A stretch of DNA of 64,000 bases from Eretmocerus hayati (lineage: Eukaryota > Arthropoda > Insecta > Hymenoptera > Aphelinidae), in assembly GCA_029851415.1 (NCBI GenBank), contig CM056743.1, positions 63,952,186-64,016,185 of the forward strand. Reading direction: 5' to 3'. Shown here in pieces: positions 26,196 to 37,403 of this stretch. Numbering within the stretch: the first letter of the stretch is position 1; the number at the start of each line of letters is the position of its first letter. A program made the translations under genes and the position numbers. The notes under the pieces were generated by a model. That model did not search any database, had not been told where the DNA came from, and saw nothing but the letters and a program-made list of their open reading frames with translations.

Positions 26196-26920
26196 ACTTC
26201 TGATTAATTGTAAGAAATATGAATGGAATGATGAATGAGAGGAAATTCGAATCATTCCTGATAGAATATTGAATTCATTTCATGGAACAATCTGTGTGTC
26301 TCTGTTCGTTGCCCATAATTTCAAGCGCGCAATAGAATATATAATCCTACCGAAGAGTCATTGCTAACACGGAACCTTCGAAGGATGTGTGTAAAATGAC
26401 TCAGAATTACAGGGATTCTACTGGGCTGAAATTCTATATTGGGATCCGTCTGTCAGCTAATAAGAACACCTCATATTTGTCAATGCGTCAGCACTTTTGT
26501 GAGGCCCCCTCCGCAGGCGATTGTCAAGTATTGGATTCTTCGTTTGTAAGTGTCATGTCATTTGAAGATTAAAATTTCCAATGAATCGTAATTTTTTGAT
26601 CTGAGAAGACTTATTAGATGATTTATGATGAATATCTACCTGTCCTATTGTCATAGTCTTGAAAAAAGGTAGAAAAGTGAAATACTGTTTCTCACAATGT
26701 ATTTGAAGTTTTTCGGAATTTATGAGAAAAAATTGGAATCTCTGTAAAAGTGATTCCAATTTCGAATGATTTCAGCTTCTTTACTGAATTATAAATTAAA
26801 ATTGAAATTTGTCACTGATTCTATTCTATATCAAAGATAAAATAACACAAGAGGAAGGGGACAGCTAATTTTCCCGCCCCTTATGATTTTTATTGTTCGC
26901 ATTCTGGATTCCTACATATT
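26196..26920. other. noncoding, nothing recognised
   Basis: No supported gene between the LINE truncation point and the next hairpin element. Frames at 26,387-26,572 and 26,553-26,759 have no motifs. Confidence 0.4.
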
Positions 26921-27138
26921 GTACACTCGCCAAACAAAATATCTGAACAAATCTGAGAAATCTTCTTGTCCCTGAGCTGCTGTTTCAATTCAAATCCGAC
27001 CGTTTATCGTATCTTGATGATCGTAATTGTGCCCTTAACCCATCAGGATTGAAAACCCAATCCGGAGACTCCAAACAGCGAGTCAAGGATAGAAAAGCTT
27101 TTTCGAATTTGTTCAGATATTTTGTCCGGTGAGTGTAC
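26921..27138. mobile_element. MITE, 218 bp, 32-bp inverted ends, possible 5-bp target duplication
   Basis: The left end starts 'GTACACTCGCCAAACAAAAT'; the right end is its reverse complement with about three mismatches over 32 bp. Both sides are followed outward by ATATT (26,916-26,920 and 27,139-27,143), a candidate 5-bp target duplication, although AT-rich. Superfamily not assigned. Confidence 0.75.
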
Positions 27139-27171
27139 ATATTCACTATATTATTTTCATTATCATTCATT

Positions 27172-28568
27172 GATATATATGGGGCAAAACACGTCAACTG
27201 TCCTGAGTTGCTTTTTGGAGGGTGAAACATGTAGTTTTGAGCCATCTGTGGATGCCGTAGAACCCTCGTCTAAAAAAGTCAATGACATCATTTCCGACGT
27301 ATTTTTGCCTCAGCTTTCCGATGGCGGAGTTTGTTTTTCGGTTTTGTATCACCATAACCTCAAAAATCAGCAATCAAGTTTTGAAATGGCAATAACTCAG
27401 AATTACCCTTTTTTGTAGGTTCTTTGATATTCCCAATCGAAAGATCAGGAAATTCTACATCGAATTAGCTCTCAAAAAAGTAAGGGGTTTTCGATTTTCA
27501 CTAGGAGTAAAGCAACGATGGAAGTACGAGTGCTCATTAGCGTGCTGTTTACCTTTCTCGGGCATTCTGAGCATGAACAATCGAGGCATCTTCGCCGTAT
27601 TTTTATCTCATCTTTCCGATGGAGAGCTCCGTTTATACATTTTGATTTGACATAACCTCAGAAAACGGGAACCATGGATCTAAAGAATCTTAACGCAATT
27701 CAACCTACTCTTTCGTCTTTTTGATGACAATATTTGGGGAATTAATTCATGTTCATGAAAGAATAGTGTTTTACGATTGGTTTTCGGACTATCCCCATGG
27801 AAATTTGAGATAATGAAGGAAAGAAGCACTCCTTATGTCACGCGTACGCCGAGGACTCAGTTATTCACTGCTTCCTTCCTCGTACAAGCGAAAAATCTAG
27901 TAATTTAGACTCTATTCCATCACTAGAGATTGTGAATTACACCGAGGATCATCAATTACATTGAGAATTGTCCATTTTCCCGAATCAGGCTATCGAGAAG
28001 ACGGGAAAATAGGTTAGTTTGAGTTCAAACATTTTCGACGTATAATTTCCATTTTTTGAGGTTATGTTGAACCAAATTAGAGAAAACGGAGCTCTCCATC
28101 AAGAAGATGAGATAAAAATACGTCGAAGATGCCTCGATTGATTATTTCCTGCGTCAAATTGAACGGCCCGGAATGCCCGTGAAAGGTAAACAGCACGTGA
28201 ATGAGCACGCGTACTTTCATCGTCTCTTCACTCTGAGTGAAAATCGAAGAACCCCTGTTTTTAGAGAGCTATTCCGAAGTGAAATTTCCTAATCTTTCGA
28301 TTGGGAATATCAAAAAACCTACAAAGAGGGGTAATTTTGAGTTATTGCCATACCAAACCTTGATTGCTGATTTTTGAGGTTATGGTGGCACAAAACCGAA
28401 AAACAAACCCCGCCATCGGGAAGCCAAGGCAAAGATACGTCGGAAATAATGTCATTAACTTTTTCATACGTGGGTTCTACGGTATTCACAGATGGCTCAA
28501 AACTACATGTTTTACCCTCGAAAAAGCAACCCAGGACAGTTGACGTGTTTTGCCTCATATATATATAT
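27172..28568. mobile_element. foldback element, ~1.4 kb
   Basis: Left arm 'GGCAAAACACGTCAACTGTC' at 27,182 is mirrored by the sequence ending at 28,560. The arms are each about 0.65 kb and roughly 85-90% alike by eye, with the turn near 27,870. The mirrored open frames at 27,122-27,418 (+) and 28,319-28,558 (-) are two reflections of one arm, not a gene pair. Both ends are short TA runs. Confidence 0.8.
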
Positions 28569-30356
28569 GGGTCAGATCAGTATATTTCGGCAAATCCGAG
28601 CGCACGACCCCCGCAGATCTTTTCGCTAATGTTTTACATGAAAGTAGGCACCAAAAATAGTACTTTCCCAGAGTTTCAGCCCCCTAAAAAATGTTCCACG
28701 CCCGCTAGGATTTTTTGAAGTTTGAAAAAAGGCCTTTTTTAGCGTTTTCTAAAAGAATCGCCATTTTGACCAGAAACATCATAGCGAGGCGTGAGAGGTC
28801 GCATTTTCTTCGTTTTGACGTCAACTTTTAGTAGAAAAAATATGCAAGACTCTCAAAACCCAATGTGTTCAGTCTACACGACAATACATGAAGTCACTTT
28901 TTTCGATTTTAAGCCCATTTTCAAATGGATGCTATTCCGACGCATCTGGACCTTTTTACATCTCACTCATTCAGTTTCTTTCGTCTTGAAAACCCCTACA
29001 ATTTACGCTTTTGCACGTCTGAATCGGATGATTTTTGACCCGAGTTATGTCCATTAGAAGATGGTGGGTTATCGAAAAATGACCAATTTGTCAAGCTCGC
29101 CAAATCTATCGCCCTCCACTAATCGACTCAAAACTTGACAAAGATATTCTTTCAAGTGTCCCAAACATGTGGAAGAAATTTCGCACTGTGTTTCGGCCTT
29201 CCATTGGACCTATAAATTTTACAAACACCCTCATCTTCGCGGATTTCCGTGTAATTTTTGAAGCGGTTGCCACTCTCTTCCTGCGCATGCGCACATCTGT
29301 ACTGCTTCGGGAGTATTCTCAATTGATAGCCCTTGCAATTCCCTACTAAATGACCTCTTGACAGAGTCTTTTTGATGCAACTGAACCAGAGATCTAGCTA
29401 TTCCAAGGCAGGAAAAACTCGAAGTGCCGAGAGTACCCCAACTCACAGGTTTTCAGGGTGACAAAAAGTGGCCGAGGATTGCCATTTGGGTAGTGGTGAT
29501 CTCTTCCTGCCTCAAAATAGCTGGATTCCTGGTTCAGTTGCATCAAAAAGACTTTCTCAGTAGGTCATGTTAAAGGAAATCGCAAGGGCTATCAATTGAG
29601 AATACTCTCGGAGCAGTACAGATGTGCGCATGCGCAGGAAGAGAGCGGCAACCACTTCAAAGATTACATGAAAATCCGCAAAAATGAGGGTAATTGTAAA
29701 TATCATCGGGTCCAACGGAAGGCCGAAACACAGCGCGGAATTTCCTCCACATGTTTGGGACCCTTGAAAGAACATCTGTGTCAAGTTTCAAGTCGATTGG
29801 TGGAGGGCGATAGATTTAGCGAGCTTGACAAATTGGTCATTTTTCGATAACTCACCATCTTCTAATGGACATAACTCGGGTCAAAAATCATCCGATTCAG
29901 ACGTGCAAAAGCGTAAATTGTGGGATTTTTTAAGACAAAAGAAACTAGTCAAATTGGAAAAAATTCAGATGCGTCGGAATAGCATCCATTTGAAGATGGG
30001 CTAAAAATCGAAAAAAGTGACGTTATGTATTGTCGTGTAGACTGAACGCATTCGGTTTTGAGAGTCTTGCATATTTTTTTTTCTGAAAGTTGATTTCCAA
30101 AGGAAGAAAATGCGACCTTTCACGCATCGCTACGATGTTTCTGGTCAAAATGACGATTTTTTTAGAAAACGCTAAAAAAGGCCTCTTTTCAAACTTCAAA
30201 AAATTCTAGCGGGCGTGAAAGATTTTTTAGGAGGCTGAAACTCTGGGAAAGTACTATTTCTGGTGCCTACTTTCATGTAAAAAATTAGCGAAAGATCCGC
30301 GGGGGTCGTGCGCACGGATTTGCCGAAATATACTGATCTGGCCCATATATATATAG
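28561..30356. mobile_element. foldback element, ~1.8 kb, adjoining the previous one
   Basis: Left end 'TCAGATCAGTATATTTCGGC' is mirrored at 30,320-30,345. The arms of about 0.85 kb turn near 29,450. A cytosine-rich block 'GCACGACCCCCGCAGATC' and its mirror are well conserved. No domain is recognised in any frame. The left TA-rich end is shared with the right end of the neighbouring 1.4-kb palindrome. Confidence 0.8.
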
Positions 30357-30719
30357 ACTATCACAAGTTATGTTGACTAATGACTACTGCTCAATATTGA
30401 TGATGATACTAAATTTTACGGTGTTTCTCCTTTCGGCGTCTACTTTCAAGAACAAGAACAACTTGAAGTTCCCGGATAATAGCGTTGTAGCCTGTGTGTA
30501 AACGATTGTTCTATTCCAATCATTTATTTGTATATTTTCATGAATATCTTATACATATTTTGATGGATAAGTTCAAGTGTTTGTGTGAAATGGGCATCCT
30601 GATCGTTTGGAGACTGTGGCTGAGGGCCGTCTCTGACTACTAGAAGTTTTTAACTTGCAAGTTTTGGCTACAGGCCTTCATTTGACTAAGGTTTGACACA
30701 AGGTCAATGGCCTCTCACT
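30357..30719. other. noncoding, nothing recognised
   Basis: About 360 bp between the foldback element and the third dispersed-repeat copy, without genes or obvious repeats. Confidence 0.4.
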
Positions 30720-31257
30720 CGCTTTTGATGCTACCTATACATTTCTCAGAATTCGCAGAAGGCCATGTCTATGTAGGGTGACCAAGAAACCCCAAGTTGA
30801 TTCTACTGATTCAATTTATTTCGAAATAAGAATACTTAGCATAGTCTTGGTCCTTTGGAATGATATTTGCACCCTGAAGAGGTGGCCCACTCGCACCCGG
30901 ATGTATGATGGGTTGACTAACTCTAGGGAGGACGTTCACCGAATGCTTGATGGGAGAACGTTTCTCATAAGTGAGTATTTTTCCAGAAATGTGATTTTAT
31001 TTACTCACCAGTGCTGCATCCTCATGACCCTTGACCCTGCTTTTGATTCCTGGGATTATACTAAAAAATTTTGTTCCGTCCTGGAGCGCGTCGACTCCTT
31101 CTCATGGTAGGTTGAGACCAACTGATGCTTCATTTGTTCGTGCTCTATGATATGAACTCACCAGGCGACGTCGGCGACCGTCCGTATCCCCCGAGTAAGG
31201 CTGCCAACCTAAAGTCGTGTTCGAGAATGAGTGTTGCCATTTTGACTTCAAGTATAC
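30720..31257 (+). repeat. dispersed repeat family R1.9, copy 3, internally deleted
   Basis: Matches both ends of the 53.9-55.8 kb copy ('GCAGAAGGCCATGTCTATGT' then 'AGGGTGACCAAGAAACCCC' through 'GTTGCCATTTTGACTTCAAG') but jumps straight from the first block to the last. About 1.3 kb of the middle is missing, with the junction near 30,777. Confidence 0.75.
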
Positions 31258-31630
31258 AGTACCGACCATGAATAATGGAACACGTAGGATCTCACTCAAA
31301 CAGTGATATTTCCAATTCGATTGGTCGTACGGGAATTTTGAAAAAAGGATTTTGAAGAGCACGAAAAAATCTATCAATCCATGGGTTTTGATAATTTTTT
31401 ACGTGCTCCTTATGTTGCATATTTGATTTGAGTAACACGCGCTTGTCTAAACAGAGCGCCACGTATACTACTGACGAGAGTTGAGATGTAGTCAGTTCTG
31501 TACGAGCACGCCATGATGCTACCCGTGCTTGTATGCATTTCCTCAGACAAATCTGTATTAATTGCACTATGTAATTAGATTAATAATCTTTTGTGATTAA
31601 GTGTGATTCCCGCATATTACATATACAACA
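31258..31630 (+). repeat. probable 5' LTR of the second Gypsy element
   Basis: Lies directly upstream of a primer-binding site and gag. It ends '...TACAACA' at 31,630, with the CA expected at an LTR end. The left boundary is uncertain and only known to follow the dispersed repeat ending near 31,257. The partner 3' LTR is absent, so it cannot be confirmed by comparison. Confidence 0.5.
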
Positions 31631-31631
31631 A

Positions 31632-31644
31632 TGGTGTCAGAAGT
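31632..31644 (+). promoter_or_regulatory. tRNA-Leu-type primer-binding site
   Basis: 'TGGTGTCAGAAGT' is complementary to the 3' end, including CCA, of animal tRNA-Leu species that end in ACTTCTGACA. It sits one base after the presumed LTR end and 12 bases before the gag frame, the expected place for the minus-strand primer site of a Ty3/Gypsy element. Confidence 0.75.
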
Positions 31645-31656
31645 AGCCAAAGTTAA

Positions 31657-33093
31657 GTGAGATCAATAGTGTGCACGAGGATAAATCCCACCGCAAAACG
31701 GAGCAAAATGGCCGGCGACAACAACGGAGACGGCGAAGTAGGTGGTGGACGGCAGATCCAGATTTTGCCAGATCTAGTCGAAGCGATGACCCAGATGTTC
31801 ACAAACGCACTCCAAACATCGATTGCAACCATAACAGCCTCAAACGCAACAAACGGGAACGGTGCGGATTCCACCACACAATCCAGCCAGCCAAAGCCGC
31901 CGCCATTTTCATGCAAGGAATACAGTATCTCCGATGAGATGACTGTGGCTGAGTATCTCAAGCGCTTTGAATGGTCAGTGCAGTCAAGTAAAATTCCTAA
32001 AGAGAAGTACGCGGATTATGCACGCGTTTACATGGGCTTAGAGCTCAATAATGCGTTGAAATTATTAGTAAACCCGCGCGAGCCTGAGCAACTTGCTTAT
32101 AAAGAGATGTGTACAATACTCATAGCTCACTTCGATAGTGCCAAAAACAAATACGCAGGAAGTGTAAAATTGCGCCAAATCAAACAGCGAGAGAAGGAAA
32201 CTATCGCATCATTTACCCTGCGTTTGAGACAAGGTGCTGCTCACTGCGAGTACGGAGATTTTTTAGACCGCATGCTTATTGAACAACTGTTACACGGGCT
32301 TGACGATCGAAACATGTGCGACGAAATTATAGCAAAGAAGCCGGAGACATTTGAGGCAGCGTATGAAATCGCCAACTCGTTGGAAGCTACCCGTCGTACG
32401 GCAGACGAGATGAAAAACAACGACAATTCGTAAACACCCGAGTACACAAATTCTCTTATGGCGACGGCGACTCAGCTCGAACAGTATAAACCGCATTCGA
32501 GGCGGTAATCTTTCGCGCGTGGTCGGGGTGGATCGCAAGGTTCGCAAAATTCAACGCGAGCTATGCTAAATGTCAGAAGTCCAGACGATCAGAAAATAAA
32601 CGCGTGTATAGGTTGCGGTTCGAACCACCACCGCAGCAAATGTCCATTTCGGAATGCAGAGTGTCACAATTGCAGTAAAATAGGGCATATTGCAAGAGTA
32701 TGCAAATCCAAGACTACATCAACAACGCCAAACTCTATTGACAATACGGTAGGACAACTGCCAGCAGAAAGTGTAGATGTAGTCACATATCTCAATAGAT
32801 TAGATGAAGTGAATTCGCTTGGCTATTCTAGCAAGAAAATGCTTGATGTCAGAATTAATGGGCAAACTATCGCCATGGAAATCGACTCAGGATCACCTAC
32901 GGGCATCATTAGTCGAGAAACATTGTGGTCTATCAAATATAACCCGCGTAGTATGAAGCCATCAGATCGATGCTCTTTAAGTTACACAAAGCATCCGATC
33001 AAATGCATCGGCCGCCTTACGGTTGAGGTATCCGTTGGGTGTGCTACGCGTAAGCTCGACGTGTACGTGGTGGAACAGGGTGTCCACCGATGA
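31657..33093 (+). pseudogene. Gypsy gag-protease, with two stops
   Basis: One frame runs through gag and into protease, interrupted by TAA at 32,431-32,433 and another near 32,506. Gag (to 32,430) has a capsid-like core with 'FEWSVQSSKIPKEKYADYA', 'LIAHFDSAKNKYAG' and 'LLHGLDDRNMCDEI'; the likely true start is the ATG of 'MAGDNNGDG' near 31,708. After the stops come two zinc knuckles ('CIGCGSNHHRSKC', 'CHNCSKIGHIARVC') and an aspartic protease start 'MEIDSGSPTGIISR' with an intact D-S-G. The coding is then cut by the hAT element at 33,076 and resumes past 38,179. Unlike the first Gypsy family, gag is short and lacks the long Q/N-rich leader, and the knuckles resemble those of K02A2.6-type elements. 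Confidence 0.88.
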
Positions 33094-33285
33094 TCGAAAA
33101 TAAAATTCCCTGACAATTCCCGGTTTTCCAGGGTGTAAAAAATCAAATTTCCAGGACATTTTTTGGGCCAAGAAAAAAAATTAATCTGTTCAGAGGAACC
33201 TTTATTCATCACAATATAATCATGTTTGCCACCAACCAGGACTAAACACTTAAGGAATAGCACAGTGGCACCGTACATTAATTCA

Positions 33286-35691
33286 CTAAGATCTTTTGAG
33301 ATCTTGAATCTTTTCTTGCAAAAGATGCGCTTTTTTTAGAAAACACTGTCTTTCGTCTTCCAACAACTGTGCTTCAATCGCCTTTCTCTTTCTCGCTTTG
33401 TTCTCCGTTTCTGTTTTTTCCTTCTTTTCTCTCTCTTGTTCTAGAGTTTTTTTGTAAAGAGATGAAGACAATTTGACTTCTTGGATCATCTTTTTACTTA
33501 TAACAAATTTAGATAAAGGCACTTGCATTGCATGTATAGCATCACATATAACTTCCTGAGCGATCAAAGATTCTTCCTTTTGGTTTTCAACTAGGCATTC
33601 TCTATTGATTGAAAAACTTCGTTCTAATGAAGCGTTACCGTGCGATAAGATCATGACAGTTTTCACAAATTTGAGAAAATTTGGATATTTTTCAATTCCT
33701 AAATCTGTCAGAACTTTTATCCAGAAATGATCAAGTCTGATATCATTTCTTTGAAACTTTCCACATTTTTCACGTACGAAATCAAGTTTAATTATGATTC
33801 GGAACTCTTTATCAATTTTCTCAGCATCTACTGACCGAATTATACCATTTGTCACAAATTTTTCAAGTACAATGCCCATATAATCTTCAGCTAAATCTGT
33901 TCTGACAGTGACGCTAGGATCAAGGCAAGAAAGTCCTTTTACAAGTGGTTTGGTCAAGGGCGATTTTTCGGCAATTTTCAAAAGGAACACTTTCATAATA
34001 GTGCGGCATTCAGCTTTGAAATTGGTTTTATCTTCGGCTGTTACTTGCTTCAAGTTTTTCAGAGCTATTCTTGTTGCAATAGGTAATTTGAGGTCTTTCG
34101 GATCTATCAAGTTTGAGTCTTTTTTTAGATCGATCTTCAATACGTTATTTTCATCTTCTTTCAACTTCTCGGGTAGAACTATCAATCTCAGAATGTCTAC
34201 ATATAAATCTGCTAAGCTTCCATTCAGAAAACAAACTTTTGGATCATTGGACTGAAACTCAGTCAAGAATGGACGGATCTCATGCGCAAGTGACTGAAAA
34301 AAAGTGAGCTTGACACCCAAGAACTTGTCAGAAATTGATTTCTTTACTGTCACGTAACTTTGACATTTGGGCTCATATTCTTTTTTCAACATGGGATCCA
34401 CGGATTTGGGGTTTTTTGCCCGAGTAATTGTCAGCTTAGTCATCGTTTCTACATAAGTTTTAATGTGAGGCAAAGTCAAGATCCCTCTTTCAGCAGCAGG
34501 TTCATTATCTAACCAGCGAATACCGCCGAAACTTTTGGGAAACAGAGAAGAATTCGTGATTTTTTTATAGATATCTCTACGTGGGGGTGAGAATTCGAAT
34601 AAATTAAATGTTCCTTTCAAGTAATCCACAATGCCCCATCCTACATCCTGAAAACCCGCTTTGAAGGCATTATTCATGACATGGAGCCCGCAAGTACCAA
34701 TATCAACTAGAGTTATATTCGAATTGTATTTTGGAAGTATCGCTTGGAACTCTTCTTTGAATTTCAAATTGACGTTAGGTCCATCCATCGACATGTGGAT
34801 AATTTTTTCTAGTAACTCTGGTGGAATGACATCTTCAAAACACTTCAATAAATCCAAAGCTGTGCACTTTCCCAAAAAAGCTGAAGTGAAGTAACGGGTC
34901 GATACCTCATTTTTATCTGGAGACCAAAACCTGAAAAGAATATCCATCTGTTGCATCTTATTGATTGGATTTCTGCTTTCGTCAAAACCTATAACCAGAT
35001 GGTCACACTTCTCAAAAAAACTCGAGAGTTCCTTCTGAAAGTAATTCTTTAAACCAAAAACAATTTGATAGGAGGCTTTCGTTTTTCCTAGCTGTACTTT
35101 TTGCGCAATGGCACTATCATGATACATTTCTGCCATAACAGGGACACTAGTTTCAATATCGCGCAGAGAGTGATGTCGCGAAACATTATGCATCAACCAC
35201 CGAATTTCAGCTTTTGCAACGTCTTCATTGTTTAGATACGTGGTTAAAGCATTTGATTCACGAGAATAAGAAGTTGGAATTGGATTCGTCGCATTTGTAA
35301 GTTGTGTCCTATTATTTTCAACTTGAGCAGCATTGGTGTTTGATGATTTTGAAGAATCTCGCAATGCAAGTGTGATGGGGTTAACAGTCGAAACAATTGT
35401 TTTGGCTTGATTATGTTTCTTCCCTGTTGCATGGCTCACCAGCGCCTGTCTACCCATATTGCTCAAGCTAAATATGGTATTGCACAGCTTACATTTGACA
35501 CTCATAGGGTCATTTGGAACTGACTCGGACCAAAGGAAGTCTTTTGCAAACTCTGCTTTGTAGTGACAAACTCCTCTATTTTTTCGACCCATTTCTGCCT
35601 GAAAAAATGAATCGACTCTGAGTGGCGAACGTGAGGCATTGAGTTGTTGGTTCGGTTTAACCCTTGGCTGGCACACATGGGTGGAGTCCAC
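33286..35691 (-). CDS. hAT-family transposase with BED-like zinc finger
   Basis: An intact frame of 801 codons. The probable start is Met34 (codon 35,590-35,592), because 'MGRKNRGVCHYKAEFAKDF' parallels the start of the second finger protein upstream. Features in order: zinc finger C67-X2-C70-X16-H87-X5-H93; a catalytic-core segment 'LVIGFDESRNPINKM' near residue 235; the hAT C-x-x-H motif 'TCGLHVMNN' near 335; the C-terminal dimerisation region with 'SHGNASLERSFSINREC' near 680; and a charged coiled-coil tail of K/E repeats. It would act in the nucleus, cutting at the element's inverted ends. With no stops or frameshifts and perfect element ends, it is the best candidate for a still competent enzyme here. 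Confidence 0.9.
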   Translation of the reverse strand: MDSTHVCQPRVKPNQQLNASRSPLRVDSFFQAEMGRKNRGVCHYKAEFAKDFLWSESVPNDPMSVKCKLCNTIFSLSNMGRQALVSHATGKKHNQAKTIVSTVNPITLALRDSSKSSNTNAAQVENNRTQLTNATNPIPTSYSRESNALTTYLNNEDVAKAEIRWLMHNVSRHHSLRDIETSVPVMAEMYHDSAIAQKVQLGKTKASYQIVFGLKNYFQKELSSFFEKCDHLVIGFDESRNPINKMQQMDILFRFWSPDKNEVSTRYFTSAFLGKCTALDLLKCFEDVIPPELLEKIIHMSMDGPNVNLKFKEEFQAILPKYNSNITLVDIGTCGLHVMNNAFKAGFQDVGWGIVDYLKGTFNLFEFSPPRRDIYKKITNSSLFPKSFGGIRWLDNEPAAERGILTLPHIKTYVETMTKLTITRAKNPKSVDPMLKKEYEPKCQSYVTVKKSISDKFLGVKLTFFQSLAHEIRPFLTEFQSNDPKVCFLNGSLADLYVDILRLIVLPEKLKEDENNVLKIDLKKDSNLIDPKDLKLPIATRIALKNLKQVTAEDKTNFKAECRTIMKVFLLKIAEKSPLTKPLVKGLSCLDPSVTVRTDLAEDYMGIVLEKFVTNGIIRSVDAEKIDKEFRIIIKLDFVREKCGKFQRNDIRLDHFWIKVLTDLGIEKYPNFLKFVKTVMILSHGNASLERSFSINRECLVENQKEESLIAQEVICDAIHAMQVPLSKFVISKKMIQEVKLSSSLYKKTLEQEREKKEKTETENKARKRKAIEAQLLEDERQCFLKKAHLLQEKIQDLKRS

Positions 35692-36059
35692 CTAAGGCCT
35701 CCTTCACGAGTACGCCACGCTTGCAATTCGGAGTTTCCCGGGTTCATAGTGACCTCTGTTGGTAGTCAAGGCTTGCCACTTACCGACCGAACACAGAGCG
35801 CCAGTTTTGGCACGTTCGCTGCTCCGCATCAGCCGAGCGAAAAAACAGCTGGGTGTTCGACACCCATGAGTGCCAGCTATGCGCGCGTCGTGTATTTTCC
35901 ACTCGAGTTTGTTTCATGGATCAGAATTAACTACATATGATTTTCGGTTACATACGTTGTTTCCTCATCCGACTTCGCGTCCATACAGCTCATTATCATA
36001 TACTCGATAGCCATGCGAGAGAAGGACGACAAAGTGCATAAAATGAGTTCTTTTTATAA

Positions 36060-36432
36060 CAAATTAATGCAAAAAATTGCAAAAAAAGCCTTTCCACTGC
36101 AAATATTCTAGAGGACGCAATTTTCAATGGAATGAGCTGAAAATTTGACTGAGCTCTCTCAAGATCAAGTAGATGAAAAGATTATTTCAGTGGTCGATCT
36201 TTCAATGGAGGTCTTCATTCTGGCATATTAGATGAGAGTAAAATCTCTCAATTCATGTGTCGAAATATGTCGGAATAAATACCTTTTTTTGAAGATCCAC
36301 TCTTGCGCTATTTTTTTATTGAATTGGCCTCGTCTCGAGATGACTCAGTTAAATTTTCAGCTCATTTGGATGAAAATTGCGTCCTCTAGAATTTTTTTAG
36401 TGAAAAGGGTGATTTTTTGCATTTTTTTGGAC
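36060..36432. mobile_element. hairpin element nested in the hAT transposon
   Basis: 'CTAGAGGACGCAATTTTCA' at 36,109 faces its complement ending near 36,390. Pairing extends outward through TGCAAAAAA-type ends. The turn is near 36,250. Noncoding. Confidence 0.7.
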
Positions 36433-37082
36433 GTTTGTATTTTTTTCAATTTTTCATTCGACCTTGACGACTAACTGGGTACGGTCATCCATTCAGAACA
36501 CTCCAGGAAGGCTACAGAAAAATTTTGAAACCGAAAGATTGATTAGGGTCGCCACAGCGTTAATTTTTTGTCCTGGGTGTAATCAACCCAGGTGTGCCAG
36601 CTATGTTATGTGGCAGAAGTGTGCCAGCTAAGGGTTAAGGTTCTGTCACTGTATGCAAAAAAACTTCCGATTCGAAACACGAGGAGGCAGTTAGAAAAAA
36701 TAGTTACAAATCCATCCCATTTCAATCTCATTTCATCAAAGTAAATCCATCTCATTTCTCAATTAAATCAGATTCAATTGAATTTTCACGGGATTTATTC
36801 CTAGTACCGGGCACTACTGTTATCACGAAAGTCTTCAAAGTGAAGAAAGCCCCGCAATAAGAATTGTATCGGCTTATTTTTGCATGTAGTGACGGAATTC
36901 GATATGAGCAAAAGAGTCGTGAAAATTTTACATTTCGCCATATGATGTTCGTACTCACCAATACATGCGATGAAGTAGTACGTTCAGAAAAATTCTAAGT
37001 CGTAGAGTTCAATTAACTAGCGGAAAAATTGGAACTTTGTAGCTGTACTACTATGCACTGATCGACAAACTGTCGTGTGGAT
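36433..37082. other. noncoding part of the hAT element
   Basis: Lies between the nested hairpin and the upstream finger frame. 'GTGTGCCAGCTA'-like words occur here and near 35,870. If the transposase is spliced to the upstream finger frame, this is intron. Confidence 0.4.
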
Positions 37083-37403
37083 TTACTGACGAGAGGCCGC
37101 TTTGAACTCAGCTCGGATATGTTGTTTGGATCTTGAATGGCTAACGAGCGCTAGCCTGCCCATATTACCGATACTGAAGGTTTGGTTGCATTGTTGACAT
37201 TTAAATTTAGTTGCATCTTCCAGAACTTCTTCTATCCACAAAAATTCACGAGAGTACTCTTCTCTAAATATCAAGGCCTGTCGCACTCTTGCATTCATAA
37301 TGATCTGCAAAATGATTAACCGTGAAATGTAGCACGGTTTACAACGACGAGAACTTATCCAAGAGTTACAGGAAAAAAAACTCAATTGGTACCTACGCAA
37401 CAT
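37083..37403 (-). CDS. second BED-like zinc-finger frame in the hAT element
   Basis: 106 codons, probably starting at Met36 (37,296-37,298). The finger is C69-X2-C72-X16-H89-X5-H95, the same spacing as in the transposase, and the flanks align ('SREFLWIEEV' with 'AKDFLWSESV', 'SIGNMGRLALVSH' with 'SLSNMGRQALVSH'). It is therefore a diverged duplicate of the transposase N-terminus lying upstream of it in transcription order. A possible donor 'TCA|GTAAAT' at the end suggests an alternative first exon; otherwise it is a stand-alone DNA-binding peptide that could bind the element's ends. Confidence 0.6.
   Translation of the reverse strand: MLRRYQLSFFSCNSWISSRRCKPCYISRLIILQIIMNARVRQALIFREEYSREFLWIEEVLEDATKFKCQQCNQTFSIGNMGRLALVSHSRSKQHIRAEFKAASRQ

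Noticed and set aside
27122..28558. Two related proteins on opposite strands as a divergent gene pair
   Set aside because: They are the two arms of one foldback element read outward and inward; no motif or frame conservation beyond the arm similarity.
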